Part shown: positions 18,313 through 28,198 of the stretch, piece after piece
Layout: every line of letters starts with the position of its first letter
Numbering within the stretch: position 1 is the stretch's first letter
NCBI RefSeq assembly: GCF_002204185.1
Contig: NZ_MXPU01000017.1
Coordinates: forward strand, 85,846 to 149,845
Direction of reading: 5' to 3'
DNA: 64,000 nucleotides
From: Rhizobium esperanzae
GTDB taxonomy: Bacteria > Pseudomonadota > Alphaproteobacteria > Rhizobiales > Rhizobiaceae
Position numbers and translations under genes: made by a program
Notes under the pieces: generated by a model
What the model saw: the letters and a program-made list of their open reading frames with translations, nothing else
Told to the model about the DNA's origin: nothing
Database searches by the model: none

Positions 18313-19755
18313 TCACATGCCTTTCGAGACGAGGCTTGAATAGAGGGCAGCGTAGCGTTCGGCGCTCTTCTCCCAGGAGACATCCGATTTCATGCCTTGC
18401 TTTTGCAATTGGGTCCAGAGTTTTCGGTCCGCGTAAAAATGCATCGCACGGCGGATTGCCTGTAGCATGCCCGTTTCGGTCACGGGTGAGAATTGTATGC
18501 CGGTTGCCACTTTCGCCGCAAGTGCGGCGTGATTGGCGTCGATCACCGTGTCATTCAGCCCGCCGGTGCGCGCGACGATCGGCACGCAGCCATAACGCAG
18601 GGCGTAAAGCTGGGTCAGGCCGCAGGGCTCGAAGCGCGACGGGATGATGATCGCGTCGCAGCCGGCCTGCATCAGATGCGACATCGGCTCGTTATAGCCG
18701 ATCGAGACACCGATCCGGCCGGGATGACGGCTGGCGGAGGCAAGCAGCGCGCCTTCAAGTGCGGCTTCGCCGGAACCGAGCACGACGAGCTTGCCGCCCA
18801 TGGCGACGATCTGGTCGGCGACGTTGGCGACGATATCCATGCCCTTCTGCCAGGTGAGGCGGCTGATGACGCAGAAGATCGGCGCATCGTCATTGTCGAG
18901 GTGGAAGAACTCGGCGATCGAGCGGCGGTTTTCCTCACGGCTCTTCAGCGTTGTCGGGCCATAATGGGTGTGGACGACGGGATCGGTCGCCGGGTTCCAG
19001 ACATCGGTGTCGATGCCGTTGACGATTCCATGCAAATCGTCGATGCGGGTGGCGATGACGCCTTCGAGCCCCATGCCGAATTCCGGCGTCAGGATTTCGT
19101 CGGCATAGGTCGGGCTGACGGTCGTGACCGCATGTGCGGTCTGCAGGCCGCCCTTGAGGAAGCCGACCGTGCCGTAATATTCGATGCCATCGACGGCGAA
19201 GGCATGATCGGGCAGGCGCAGGCCGGGAAAAATCTCGGAACCGAACTGGCCCTGGAAGGCAATGTTGTGAATGGTCAGCACGCTCGGCAGTTCCGGGGTT
19301 GGATAATAGCGCATGTAGACGGATGTCAGCGCCGCCTGCCAATCGTGCGTGTGGACGAGATCCGGCCGCCAGCCGGGCAGCAGACCGGCGGCGATCTCGG
19401 AAGCGGCGAGCGACAGGGCGGCGAAACGGCGCCAATTGTCGGGATAATCCTTGCCAAGCGGATCAAGATAGGGACCGCCCGGCCGGTCGTAATAAGCGGG
19501 CGCGTCGAGGACGAGCAGATCGAGGCCCTCGTGTTCAGCCTCGAGCACGGTCGCTCGCTCACCGAGCAGGTCCGCGAATTCGAGCCTGACGACAGGGTCG
19601 CGAATGACCTTCATGACGGCGGGGTAGCCGGGCAGGAGGGTCTTGGTCTCGACCCCGAAGTCTTTCAGAGTAATGGGCAGGGCGCCGGACACATCGGCCA
19701 AGCCCCCTGTCTTGATCAGAGGGAAGACTTCGGACGAAACCGAAAGAACTTTCAT
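18313..19755 (-). CDS. glgA: Glycogen synthase
   Basis: A 480-residue GT5 glucosyltransferase that extends alpha-1,4-glucan using ADP-glucose. The N-terminal KTGGLADVSGALP loop binds ADP-glucose, THDWQAAL and the C-terminal PSRFEPCGLTQLYALRYG are GT5 signatures. Length is normal. Starts 4 bp after the glgC stop and is followed by pgm after 6 bp, so it lies deep in one transcript. Confidence 0.97.
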   Translation of the reverse strand: MKVLSVSSEVFPLIKTGGLADVSGALPITLKDFGVETKTLLPGYPAVMKVIRDPVVRLEFADLLGERATVLEAEHEGLDLLVLDAPAYYDRPGGPYLDPLGKDYPDNWRRFAALSLAASEIAAGLLPGWRPDLVHTHDWQAALTSVYMRYYPTPELPSVLTIHNIAFQGQFGSEIFPGLRLPDHAFAVDGIEYYGTVGFLKGGLQTAHAVTTVSPTYADEILTPEFGMGLEGVIATRIDDLHGIVNGIDTDVWNPATDPVVHTHYGPTTLKSREENRRSIAEFFHLDNDDAPIFCVISRLTWQKGMDIVANVADQIVAMGGKLVVLGSGEAALEGALLASASRHPGRIGVSIGYNEPMSHLMQAGCDAIIIPSRFEPCGLTQLYALRYGCVPIVARTGGLNDTVIDANHAALAAKVATGIQFSPVTETGMLQAIRRAMHFYADRKLWTQLQKQGMKSDVSWEKSAERYAALYSSLVSKGM

Positions 19756-19758
19756 AAG

Positions 19759-21021
19759 TCAAATATCCAGCTTGTCGATCATCGGCTGAGTGATCAGGCA
19801 GATGCCGCTTTCCGTCCGTCGGAAGCGCTTGGTGTCGAGCTCGGGATCCTCGCCGACCACAAGACCCTCCGGAATGACGACGCCATGGTCGATCACCACG
19901 TTCTTGAGCTGGGCGCGCCGTCCGATCTTCACATTCGGCAGGATGACCGCTCCCTCCAGCTTGGAAAAGGAATTGGCCCTGACGCCGGTGAAGAGCAGGC
20001 TCTTGTTGAGGCTGGCGCCTGAGATGATGCAGTCGCCCGAGACGACGGAGGACGTGGCCGATCCGCGGCGGTCGTCGTCGTCATGGACGAACTTCGCCGG
20101 CGGCGTGATCTCGGCATAGGTCCAGATCGGCCAGGACTTATCGTAGATATCGAGTTCCGGGACGATGGCCGTCAGGTCGATATTGGCCTGCCAGTACGCG
20201 TCGATCGTGCCGACGTCGCGCCAGTAGGGCTCGTGCTCGAAATCGGAACGGACGCAGGACTTGGCGAAACGGTGGGCGACCGCCTTCCCGTTTTTGACGA
20301 TATAGGGGATGATATCCTTGCCGAAATCGCGGCTCGAGGTCGGGTCGGCGGCGTCGCGGCGCAGCGCATCGAGCAGGAACTTGGTGTGGAAGACGTAGAT
20401 GCCCATCGAGGCGAGCGCGAAATCCGGCTTGTCGGGAATGCCGGGCGGATCGGCCGGCTTTTCGATGAAAGCGAAGATCTCATCCTTTTCGTTGACATGC
20501 ATGACGCCGAAGCCGGTCGCTTCCATGCGCGGCACTTCCAGGCAGCCGATCGTCACGTCCGCGCCGGAATCGACATGCTGCTGGAGCATGTATTCATAGT
20601 CCATCTTGTAAACATGGTCGCCGGCGAGAATGACCATGTACTCGACGCCGTAATCCTCGATAATATCGATGTTCTGATAAACGGCGTCGGCAGTGCCTTC
20701 ATACCACTGCGTTTCAGAGACGCGCTGCGAGGCAGGCAGGATGTCGAAACTTTCGTTTCTTTCCGGACGGAAGAAGTTCCAGCCGCGTTGCATGTGACGG
20801 ATCAGCGAATGCGCCTTGTACTGCGTCGCGACGCCGATGCGGCGAATGCCTGAATTCAGCGCGTTCGACAGGGCGAAATCGATGATGCGGGCCTTGCCGC
20901 CGAAATAGACAGCGGGCTTGGCGCGTCGGTCGGTGAGTTCCTTAAGACGGCTCCCCCTGCCGCCCGCCAGAACATAGGCCATTGCATCGCGGGCAAGTGG
21001 CTGAATACGCTTCTCTACCAT
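19759..21021 (-). CDS. glgC: Glucose-1-phosphate adenylyltransferase (ADP-glucose pyrophosphorylase)
   Basis: A 420-residue enzyme making ADP-glucose from ATP and glucose-1-P, the committed step of glycogen synthesis. The N-terminal nucleotide-binding loop is VLAGGRGSRLKELTDRRAKP, followed by GGKARIIDFALSN. The C-terminal third is the left-handed beta helix with repeated hexapeptides. GTGGGAGGAGAAA before the ATG at 21021 is the strongest ribosome site in the operon. The family is allosteric (fructose-6-P activated in rhizobia), which is family knowledge and not visible here. Confidence 0.97.
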   Translation of the reverse strand: MVEKRIQPLARDAMAYVLAGGRGSRLKELTDRRAKPAVYFGGKARIIDFALSNALNSGIRRIGVATQYKAHSLIRHMQRGWNFFRPERNESFDILPASQRVSETQWYEGTADAVYQNIDIIEDYGVEYMVILAGDHVYKMDYEYMLQQHVDSGADVTIGCLEVPRMEATGFGVMHVNEKDEIFAFIEKPADPPGIPDKPDFALASMGIYVFHTKFLLDALRRDAADPTSSRDFGKDIIPYIVKNGKAVAHRFAKSCVRSDFEHEPYWRDVGTIDAYWQANIDLTAIVPELDIYDKSWPIWTYAEITPPAKFVHDDDDRRGSATSSVVSGDCIISGASLNKSLLFTGVRANSFSKLEGAVILPNVKIGRRAQLKNVVIDHGVVIPEGLVVGEDPELDTKRFRRTESGICLITQPMIDKLDI

Positions 21022-21039
21022 TTTCTCCTCCCACCAGTC

Positions 21040-23247
21040 TTAATTTTCAGGTTCAAGCATGATTGTCGCCAAGGGCGGCAGCGTGATCGAGCAGGTGATA
21101 TTGCCGCCGGCATCGACGGCCTGCACGCGCCCGCCATTGCCCTTGCCGCTGCCGCCATAGATGTCGGCATCGGTATTCAGAATCTCCCGCCAGCGGCCTG
21201 CGGAAGGCAGGCGTAACAAGTAGTTCTCGCGGTAGACGGGCGTAAAGTTGGTTATGATGACGATCGGCTTCTGGCCCGGCGCCTTGCGCTGCCAGGCGAA
21301 GACGGAATTCTCGCTGTCGTCGGCAATCAGCCATTCGAAGCCTTCGCCCTCGCAGTCACGCTCATGCAGGGCGGGTTTGCTGCGATAGGTGAAGTTGAGG
21401 TCGCGCACCAGGCGCCGCATGCCCTCGTGCATACGGTATTGCAGCAGGTTCCAGTCGAGCGACCGATCCTCGCTCCATTCGCTCCACTGGGCGAATTCCT
21501 GGCCCATGAACAACAGCTTCTTGCCGGGATAGCCCCACATATAAGCGTAATAGGCGCGCAGATTGGCGAACTTCTGCCAGTCGTCGCCCGGCATCTTGGC
21601 GATCAGCGAGCCCTTTCCGTGAACGACCTCGTCGTGCGACAGCGGCAGGACGAAATTTTCCGAATAGGCGTAGAGGAGGCCGAAGGTGAGCTCATTATGG
21701 TGGTGCTTGCGGTGCACCGGGTCGCGCTTCATGTAGCTCAGCGTGTCGTGCATGAAGCCCATATTCCATTTGAAGCCGAAGCCGAGGCCGCCTTCATGCA
21801 CGGGTTGCGAGACTTTCGGCCAGGAGGTCGATTCCTCGGCAATGGTCATGACGTTGGAATGCTGGCCGTAGATGCGGATGTTGAGGTCCTGCAGAAAGCG
21901 GACGGCTTCGAGGTTCTCGTTGCCGCCATATTCGTTCGGGATCCATTCGCCATGCTTGCGGGAATAATCGAGATAGAGCATCGAGGCGACGGCATCGACG
22001 CGCAGGCCGTCAAGATGGAACTTCTCGGCCCAATAGAGGGCGTTGTTGACCAGATAGGAAACCACTTCAGTGCGGCCGAAATTATAGATTGCCGTGTTCC
22101 AGTCCGGATGGAAGCCCTTGCGCGGGTCTTCGTGCTCGTAGAGCGCCGTGCCGTCAAACCAGCCGAGGCCGTGTTCGTCGGTCGGGAAATGTGCCGGCAC
22201 CCAGTCGAGAATGACGCCAATACCGACCTTGTGGCAGCCGTTGACGAAACGGGCGAAGCCTTCCGGCTCGCCGAAGCGGGCGGTCGGGGCGTAAAGGCCG
22301 GTCGTCTGATAGCCCCAGGAAGGGTCGTATGGATGCTCTGTGATCGGCAGGAATTCGATATGAGTGAATCCCATGTCGACGCAGTAGGGGATGAGACTGG
22401 AGGCGAGCTCGTCCCAGGACAGCATGGTGCCGTCCTGCCGGCGCTGCCAGGAGCCGGCATGCACCTCATAGATCGAGATCGGCTGACGGCGCTTGTCGGT
22501 TTCGCGCCAGTGCTTCAGATGGGCCTCGTCCTCCCAGACCTGCTCCAGTTCGGCAGCGGCGATCGAGGCGGTCTTGGGTCTGAGCTCGCTGCGGCGGGCG
22601 AAGGGATCGGCCTTCAGCGGCAGCAACACGCCGTCGTGGCCGCGAATTTCGAACTTGTAGGCGACGCCGAGCGGCACATCGGGAGCGAAGATTTCCCAGA
22701 TGCCGCTGTCGGCGCGGAAGCGCATGACATGGCGGCGGCCGTCCCAGCCGTTGAAATCGCCAACCACGGAGACGCGCTGGGCGTTCGGCGCCCAGACCGC
22801 GAAGTGGATGCCCTGCGCGCCGTCATGGTTGATGAGATGGGCGCCCATCTTGTCGAACAGGCGCAGATGCGAACCTTGGCGGGCGAAATAATCGTCCATC
22901 GGCCCGAGCACCGGCCCGAAGCTGTAGGGGTCGGTGACCGCCCATTCGGCGTCGCCGCGCCGGGCGCGGTAGCGCACCGGCTGCAGTTTGGCGAGTGAAA
23001 CCGGCCCGGCGAAGAGGCCATCGGCGTGGAGTTGGTTCAATTCGCCGACAATCCCGCCATCGAGGGTCATGGCGGTCACTTCCTCCGCACCCGGGATGAA
23101 GCACCGGGCAACGAAAGCCTCGCCGGCTTGGTGCACACCTAGGACGGCAAAGGGATTGGAATGCGAGCCGGCAAGGATCGCCGTGATTTCATCTGCCGAA
23201 ATTTCCCAGGAAAGCTTTACTTCAGGGACGGTTTTCGGCGTTTTCAT
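21040..23247 (-). CDS. glgB: 1,4-alpha-glucan branching enzyme
   Basis: A 735-residue GH13 enzyme that transfers alpha-1,4 segments to 6-OH positions. Two N-terminal CBM48-type beta domains (about 1-230; GDFNGWDGRRHVMR) precede the barrel with VDMGFTHIEFLPITEHP, the nucleophile region DGLRVDAVASMLYLDYSR, the acid MTIAEESTSWP and PLSHDEVVHGKGSL. Full length for the two-domain GlgB type. Its start overlaps the glgP stop (4 bp, ATGA), coupling branching and phosphorylase. Confidence 0.97.
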   Translation of the reverse strand: MKTPKTVPEVKLSWEISADEITAILAGSHSNPFAVLGVHQAGEAFVARCFIPGAEEVTAMTLDGGIVGELNQLHADGLFAGPVSLAKLQPVRYRARRGDAEWAVTDPYSFGPVLGPMDDYFARQGSHLRLFDKMGAHLINHDGAQGIHFAVWAPNAQRVSVVGDFNGWDGRRHVMRFRADSGIWEIFAPDVPLGVAYKFEIRGHDGVLLPLKADPFARRSELRPKTASIAAAELEQVWEDEAHLKHWRETDKRRQPISIYEVHAGSWQRRQDGTMLSWDELASSLIPYCVDMGFTHIEFLPITEHPYDPSWGYQTTGLYAPTARFGEPEGFARFVNGCHKVGIGVILDWVPAHFPTDEHGLGWFDGTALYEHEDPRKGFHPDWNTAIYNFGRTEVVSYLVNNALYWAEKFHLDGLRVDAVASMLYLDYSRKHGEWIPNEYGGNENLEAVRFLQDLNIRIYGQHSNVMTIAEESTSWPKVSQPVHEGGLGFGFKWNMGFMHDTLSYMKRDPVHRKHHHNELTFGLLYAYSENFVLPLSHDEVVHGKGSLIAKMPGDDWQKFANLRAYYAYMWGYPGKKLLFMGQEFAQWSEWSEDRSLDWNLLQYRMHEGMRRLVRDLNFTYRSKPALHERDCEGEGFEWLIADDSENSVFAWQRKAPGQKPIVIITNFTPVYRENYLLRLPSAGRWREILNTDADIYGGSGKGNGGRVQAVDAGGNITCSITLPPLATIMLEPEN

Positions 23248-25706
23248 CCGGCTCTCCAGATTTCGTCTGCATATTGCCTGATCGTGCGATCGGAGGAGAA
23301 CCAGCCCATCCGTGCCGTATTGTTGATCGTCTTCGTGTACCAGGCGGACTGGTTGGTCCAGATCTGATCGACGTCGCGCTGGGCCTGGGCATAAGCGTCG
23401 AAATCGGCGGCGACCATGAACCAGTCATGCGAATAGATCCCGTCGATCAGCGCCGTGTAGCGATTGCGGTCGTCGGGCGAGAAGACGCCGGAGCCGATGG
23501 CTGAAAGCGCCTGGGAGAGTTCGCGGGACCCTTCGATAATGGCGCGTGGATTGTGGCCGTCGCTGCGGACTTTGGCGACCTCATCAGCTCTGAGGCCGAA
23601 GATGACGATGTTGTCTTCGCCGACATTGTCGCGCATTTCGACATTGGCGCCGTCGAGCGTGCCGATCGTCAGCGCTCCATTGAGACCGAACTTCATGTTG
23701 CCGGTGCCGGACGCTTCCATGCCGGCGGTCGAGATCTGCTCGGAAAGGTCGGCCGCCGGAACCATGACTTCGGCGAGCGAGACATTGTAGTTGGGCACGA
23801 AGACGACCTTCAGCAGCCCGCGCACCGCCGGATCGTTGTTGATCGTGCGGGCGACGTCATTGATCAGCTTGATGATCAGCTTGGCATTGTAATAGCTCGG
23901 CGCCGCCTTGCCGGCGAAGAGTTTCACGCGCGGCACCCAGTCCAGCTCCGGATGCGAGCGGATCTGGTCGTAGAGGGCGACGGCTTCGATGATGTTCAGA
24001 AGCTGGCGCTTGTATTCGTGAATGCGCTTGATCTGGATGTCGAACATCGCCGACGGGTCGAGCTTCACGCCCATGCGGCTGGCGACGAGATTGGAAAGCG
24101 CTACCTTGTTGGCCCGCTTCACCGCCGCGAACTTCTGCTGGAAGGTCGGATCGGAAGCATGTGCCTCGAGCGGGCGAAGCTTTTCGGCATCATCGAGGAA
24201 CGCATCGCCGATCGCCTCGCGGATCAGACCGGTGAGGCCGGGATTGCACTGCTGCAGCCAGCGGCGCGGCGTGATGCCGTTGGTCTTGTTGTTGATGCGG
24301 TCGGGATAGAGCTTGTGCAGGTCGGCAAAAACCGTGACCTTCATCAGGTCGGTGTGCAGGGCCGAGACGCCGTTGATCGAGTGCGAACCGATGAAGGCGA
24401 GATTGCCCATGCGCACGCGGCGGTCGCCGCTTTCCTCGATCAGCGAGATCGAGCGGATTTCGCTGTCGGAGAAGTTCTTACCCTTGCGGGCTTCGAGCAG
24501 GATCTTGGCATTGATCGCGTAGACGATCTGCATGTGGCGCGGCAGCAGGCGCTCGAACAGCGGAACCGGCCAGCTTTCCAATGCTTCCGGCAGAAGCGTG
24601 TGGTTGGTGTAGGAAAAGGTGCGGCGGGTGATATCCCAGGCTTGGTCGAAATCCATGCCGTGCACGTCGCAGAGCAGACGCACCAGTTCAGCGACCGAGA
24701 CGGCCGGATGGGTGTCGTTCAGCTGAATGGCCACCTTGTCCGGCAGCGAGGTAAAGTCGTCATATTGCTGCAGGTGGCGGCGCAGAATGTCCTGCAGCGA
24801 GGCCGACGAGAAGAAGAATTCCTGGCGTAGCCGCAATTCCTGACCGGCAGGGGTTGCATCCGCAGGATAGAGGACGCGGGTCAGGCTTTCGGCCTTGTTG
24901 CTTTCGCGCAGCGCGCCGATGTGGTCGCCGGCGTTGAAGGCATCGAGCAGGATTGGATCGATCGGCTGCGCCGACCAGAGGCGCAGCGTGTTGACGCGTT
25001 TTCCCCGCCAGCCGACCACCGGCGTGTCGAAGGCGGCAGCGATGACGCGCTCGGCCGGCTTCCAGACATAGCGCGGCTGGTCGTCATGGGTGGTGATGAA
25101 TTCGACGGCGCCGCCGAAACCGATTTCATAGGCGCTCTCGCGGCGCTCGAATTCCCAAGGATTGCCGTGGGCGAGCCAATTTTCCGGCAGTTCCACCTGC
25201 CAGCCGTCGGCCATCTGCTGACGGAAGAGGCCGTGAACGTAGCGGATGCCATAGCCATAGGCCGGAACGTCGACCGTCGCCATGCTTTCCATGAAACAAG
25301 CGGCGAGACGCCCGAGGCCGCCATTGCCGAGCGCGGCGTCCGGCTCCAGGCCGGCGATGACATTGACGTCGACGCCGAGGGAGCTAAGAGCATCGCGCAC
25401 CTCTTCCATCAGGCCGAGGTTCGAGACGGCATCGCGCATCAGGCGGCCGATCAGGAACTCGAGAGAAAGATAATAGACGCGCTTGGCTCCGGTCGCATAG
25501 ACCTCACGGGTGGAGGCCATCCACTTGTCGATGATGCGGTCGCGCACCACCAGGATCGTCGCCGTCAGCCAGTCATGCGGCTTTGCCACCTTGGCGTCCT
25601 TGCCGATGCGGTAGGTCAGGCGTTCGATGATTTCTTCAGCGAGAATTTCCGGCCTTGAGCTGCGGGGAGCGGGAGAGGGGATAACCGGCTTGGAAACGGT
25701 ATTCAT
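23244..25706 (-). CDS. glgP: Glycogen phosphorylase
   Basis: An 820-residue GT35 enzyme releasing glucose-1-P from glycogen chains with pyridoxal phosphate. The PLP lysine lies in ASGTGNMKFGLNGALTIGT; other signatures are YGYGIRYVHGLFRQ and NDTHPAVSVAELVRLL. First gene of the six-gene glg operon; the 274-bp gap above it (25707-25980) must contain the operon promoter. Placing the degradative enzyme first, before the biosynthetic genes, is the usual rhizobial order. Confidence 0.97.
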   Translation of the reverse strand: MNTVSKPVIPSPAPRSSRPEILAEEIIERLTYRIGKDAKVAKPHDWLTATILVVRDRIIDKWMASTREVYATGAKRVYYLSLEFLIGRLMRDAVSNLGLMEEVRDALSSLGVDVNVIAGLEPDAALGNGGLGRLAACFMESMATVDVPAYGYGIRYVHGLFRQQMADGWQVELPENWLAHGNPWEFERRESAYEIGFGGAVEFITTHDDQPRYVWKPAERVIAAAFDTPVVGWRGKRVNTLRLWSAQPIDPILLDAFNAGDHIGALRESNKAESLTRVLYPADATPAGQELRLRQEFFFSSASLQDILRRHLQQYDDFTSLPDKVAIQLNDTHPAVSVAELVRLLCDVHGMDFDQAWDITRRTFSYTNHTLLPEALESWPVPLFERLLPRHMQIVYAINAKILLEARKGKNFSDSEIRSISLIEESGDRRVRMGNLAFIGSHSINGVSALHTDLMKVTVFADLHKLYPDRINNKTNGITPRRWLQQCNPGLTGLIREAIGDAFLDDAEKLRPLEAHASDPTFQQKFAAVKRANKVALSNLVASRMGVKLDPSAMFDIQIKRIHEYKRQLLNIIEAVALYDQIRSHPELDWVPRVKLFAGKAAPSYYNAKLIIKLINDVARTINNDPAVRGLLKVVFVPNYNVSLAEVMVPAADLSEQISTAGMEASGTGNMKFGLNGALTIGTLDGANVEMRDNVGEDNIVIFGLRADEVAKVRSDGHNPRAIIEGSRELSQALSAIGSGVFSPDDRNRYTALIDGIYSHDWFMVAADFDAYAQAQRDVDQIWTNQSAWYTKTINNTARMGWFSSDRTIRQYADEIWRAG

Positions 25707-25920
25707 GGTCAGATCTCGCCAATTTTAATTTGGTATCAGGGTGTTAATGCCCGATTTAATCGATTTGTCGCCTGCGCTTGCGACAGTTTATGCATCGTTA
25801 GGAAGCACTTGCAACAAAGGATTTGGACAAACGAAAAATTTGCGAAACCTTCATGTTCACATTGCTCGGGAGGATTGATTTCAATCGTCTTTCCCGATCT
25901 GAAGGCCGGCAGCAACAGCG

Positions 25921-25954
25921 AAAAGCCGCGCCGGTTTGTTCCGGCGCGGCTTTT
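25921..25954 (-). terminator. Terminator after the VWA/TadG-like gene
   Basis: Perfect 14-bp stem AAAAGCCGCGCCGG / CCGGCGCGGCTTTT with loop TTTGTT. On the minus strand it ends in TTTT, 27 bp beyond the stop of the VWA gene and upstream of glgP. The symmetry lets it also work on the plus strand. Confidence 0.88.
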
Positions 25955-25980
25955 CCTTTGCCCTTTGTCGTGGCTGTAGC

Positions 25981-27204
25981 TCAGTTCGTCAGACGTGTCA
26001 GCTGAGCGGAGGCCTTCGCACCGATCGCCTGAAAGGCGGCAAGGAGGTCTTCCATTTTTTCAGCCTGGAAATAATGGGAGTCGTCGGAGGCGCAATAATG
26101 CAGCAGCGCCTGCCCCCCTGCTGGTGCCATAAAGGCAATCGTATAGATTTCGATGCCTTTCGCTTTCGCGTCGTCGCATGTCTTCTTCGTTGCGGTGTCG
26201 TAGGAACGGCCGCCGCTGCTATCATTGTTGTTGTCGCCGTCCGTCATGAAGACGATGTACTTCTTGGGCACTTGCCCGGTTTTCTGCTGATGGGCGGCGT
26301 TTTCGACGTCATTCCCGGCAGCGTTCTTAGCCGTCAGAGACAAATAGGCCGTGTTCATTGCGCCGCTGGAGTTCGTGCCGCCTCCTGACTGAAGCGCGTT
26401 GACGTAGTTTGAGGCAGCGGCGGTCCCCCAGGCGAGACTGCTGGCGGTGTATTCAACGATATCGTAGGATACCGCGCCTGTGCGTACATATTCGGCATTG
26501 GGATCCGCGCTATTGAGCTGACCGAAGAGATTGCCGGCGGCGAGCTTCAGCGCTTCTATCTTTGTGTAGAAACGCGTACGCGTGCCGGTGCAGGTGTCGT
26601 AGACTGTCCTGCCGCCATTGTTCAGATGAGGATTGCACTTGTAGGTGAAGGATTCCGTCACGACAGTTGTGGTCGGATCTCCCATCGACCCCGATTTGTC
26701 GAGTGCGAGGAACATGGAGATCGAGCCTTGGGTCTCTGAATGACCACCGACCGTCGTGCCGGTGGTCGAGAGATGCTGCGTGCTGAAGCCGACTGCCTGC
26801 ATGAGCGGGTTGACCGTGAGGTCGTAACTCGGCGAAACCGTTACTTGGTAGGATGTCGATTTGCCCGATGTCGTTGTTTGGACATTGACGCTCGTCGTGC
26901 TCTTGATGTCGGTACCGCTCTGCAGATAATTCGCCATCTGCCCGGCGACGAAATTCCGGGCGAAGGCTTCGGCCTCAGAGGTTTGGATCGTGCCATTCGC
27001 CAGTGCGGTGGCGGTCGCAAGCGCCGCCGAATCGGCTGCTTCCTGCAATTGCTGTTTCGAGAGCAGCATATCACCGACCTGGATCGCCATGCCGGCAGCA
27101 CCGAGAAGAACCGGCGCCAAAATCGCCGTCATGATACCGAAATTACCGCCTCGATCGCTGAACATGCGACGCAGGCAGGGACGCAAAAACGAGGTGCTCA
27201 TCAT
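25981..27204 (-). CDS. TadE/TadG-like protein with von Willebrand factor A domain
   Basis: Protein of about 407 residues. A short basic N-terminus (CLRRMFSDRGGNFG) and one hydrophobic helix at about 22-44 are the TadG/TadE_N pattern of pilus-associated pseudopilin-like proteins. A C-terminal VWA domain carries the MIDAS motif ALDKSGSMG and later MTDGDNNNDS. The ATG at 27204 is chosen because GGGTGA precedes it. No tad/cpa pilus genes are in the window, so this is an orphan copy, as often found in Rhizobium. It probably faces the periplasm and binds partner proteins through a divalent metal. Confidence 0.82.
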   Translation of the reverse strand: MMSTSFLRPCLRRMFSDRGGNFGIMTAILAPVLLGAAGMAIQVGDMLLSKQQLQEAADSAALATATALANGTIQTSEAEAFARNFVAGQMANYLQSGTDIKSTTSVNVQTTTSGKSTSYQVTVSPSYDLTVNPLMQAVGFSTQHLSTTGTTVGGHSETQGSISMFLALDKSGSMGDPTTTVVTESFTYKCNPHLNNGGRTVYDTCTGTRTRFYTKIEALKLAAGNLFGQLNSADPNAEYVRTGAVSYDIVEYTASSLAWGTAAASNYVNALQSGGGTNSSGAMNTAYLSLTAKNAAGNDVENAAHQQKTGQVPKKYIVFMTDGDNNNDSSGGRSYDTATKKTCDDAKAKGIEIYTIAFMAPAGGQALLHYCASDDSHYFQAEKMEDLLAAFQAIGAKASAQLTRLTN

Positions 27205-27315
27205 GTTCACCCAACTGGAAACCCTGTGAGGTGATTTACGCACGCTGCCTCTTTACGCAGTCCTTACGGCGTCAATAGAATTTTAACGAATCGGCTAATT
27301 TTTCCAGTTTTGGGA

Positions 27316-28194
27316 TTATTTCAGCGGGATGACATCGACCGCCTGAACGGCGCGCTGGCCGCCATAGCTTTTCAATACGCCGATGACGGGGACGACATCG
27401 GAATAGTCCCGTCCATAGGCGACGACGATATGGTCCATACCGGCCGGAATGTTGTTGGTCGGGTCGAGCTCGATCCAGCCGATCGTCTCGCCGCACCAGA
27501 CCCGCACCCAGGCATGCATGGCGTCTGCCCCTTCCAGCCGTTCCTTGCCGGGGGGCGGAATGGTGCGCAGGAAACCGGAGACGTAGCCGGCCGGAATGCC
27601 GAGGCTTCTGAGCGCCAGGATCATGATGTGGGTGAAATCCTGGCAGACGCCGCGTTTGAGCCTGAACGCTTCGAGCGGAGTTGTGTCCACTGTCGTCGCG
27701 TCGGAATCGTAGGTGAAATCCTTATTGATGCGGGCGCAGAGCGCATGAGCGATCTGCATGGCTGTCAGCTGGGGCGTGACGCAGCTTCGTGCATAATCGC
27801 CAATCTCGCGCGCCTGCGTCAGGCGCGGGCTGTCGCCGAGAAAGTGATGCGGTGAATCCGGCGCCAGCGACCAGACGTCTGATATTTCTTCCGGCAGGTC
27901 GGCAAGCAGCGGAGAGAAATCAGCGGCGATCGGCTGGCTTTCGACCTGCACACGGGCCTGCATGCGAATGTCGAGCGTCTCGTGCGGCGTCCGCAGCATG
28001 AAAGAGGTGGCGGGATGTTGAAAGAAATCGACGAAATGCGATTGCTCGTCCGGTGTCGGGGAGACTGTGATCGAGCCGGCGACCAGGCGTTGGCGGTTGC
28101 TCAGCGACAGCGGCATCAGTCGCATGATATGGCGAGCGCCGGAGGCCGGCACATCGTAGCTATAACTCATGCGGAGCGAGAGATCGTAAAGCAC
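27316..28194 (-). CDS. Small transglutaminase-like cysteine protein
   Basis: A 292-residue cytosolic-looking protein with an N-terminal beta domain (Bact_transglu_N, about 1-90) and a transglutaminase-core domain. The papain-like triad is intact: C184 in RGVCQDFTHI, H227 in GADAMHAWV and D244 in WIELDPTNN. Family members may act as amidases, proteases or acyl transferases. Starts only 4 bp after the ATP-grasp/alpha-E gene, so it is the third gene of a compact operon with DUF2126 and ATP-grasp partners. Confidence 0.88.
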   Translation of the reverse strand: MLYDLSLRMSYSYDVPASGARHIMRLMPLSLSNRQRLVAGSITVSPTPDEQSHFVDFFQHPATSFMLRTPHETLDIRMQARVQVESQPIAADFSPLLADLPEEISDVWSLAPDSPHHFLGDSPRLTQAREIGDYARSCVTPQLTAMQIAHALCARINKDFTYDSDATTVDTTPLEAFRLKRGVCQDFTHIMILALRSLGIPAGYVSGFLRTIPPPGKERLEGADAMHAWVRVWCGETIGWIELDPTNNIPAGMDHIVVAYGRDYSDVVPVIGVLKSYGGQRAVQAVDVIPLK

Positions 28195-28198
28195 GCCG

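Noticed and set aside
15274..18339. A 1021-codon open frame on the plus strand
   Set aside because: It lies antisense to glgX and pgm, has no ribosome site and its composition is the mirror of high-GC codon usage; the minus-strand genes have unmistakable family motifs.
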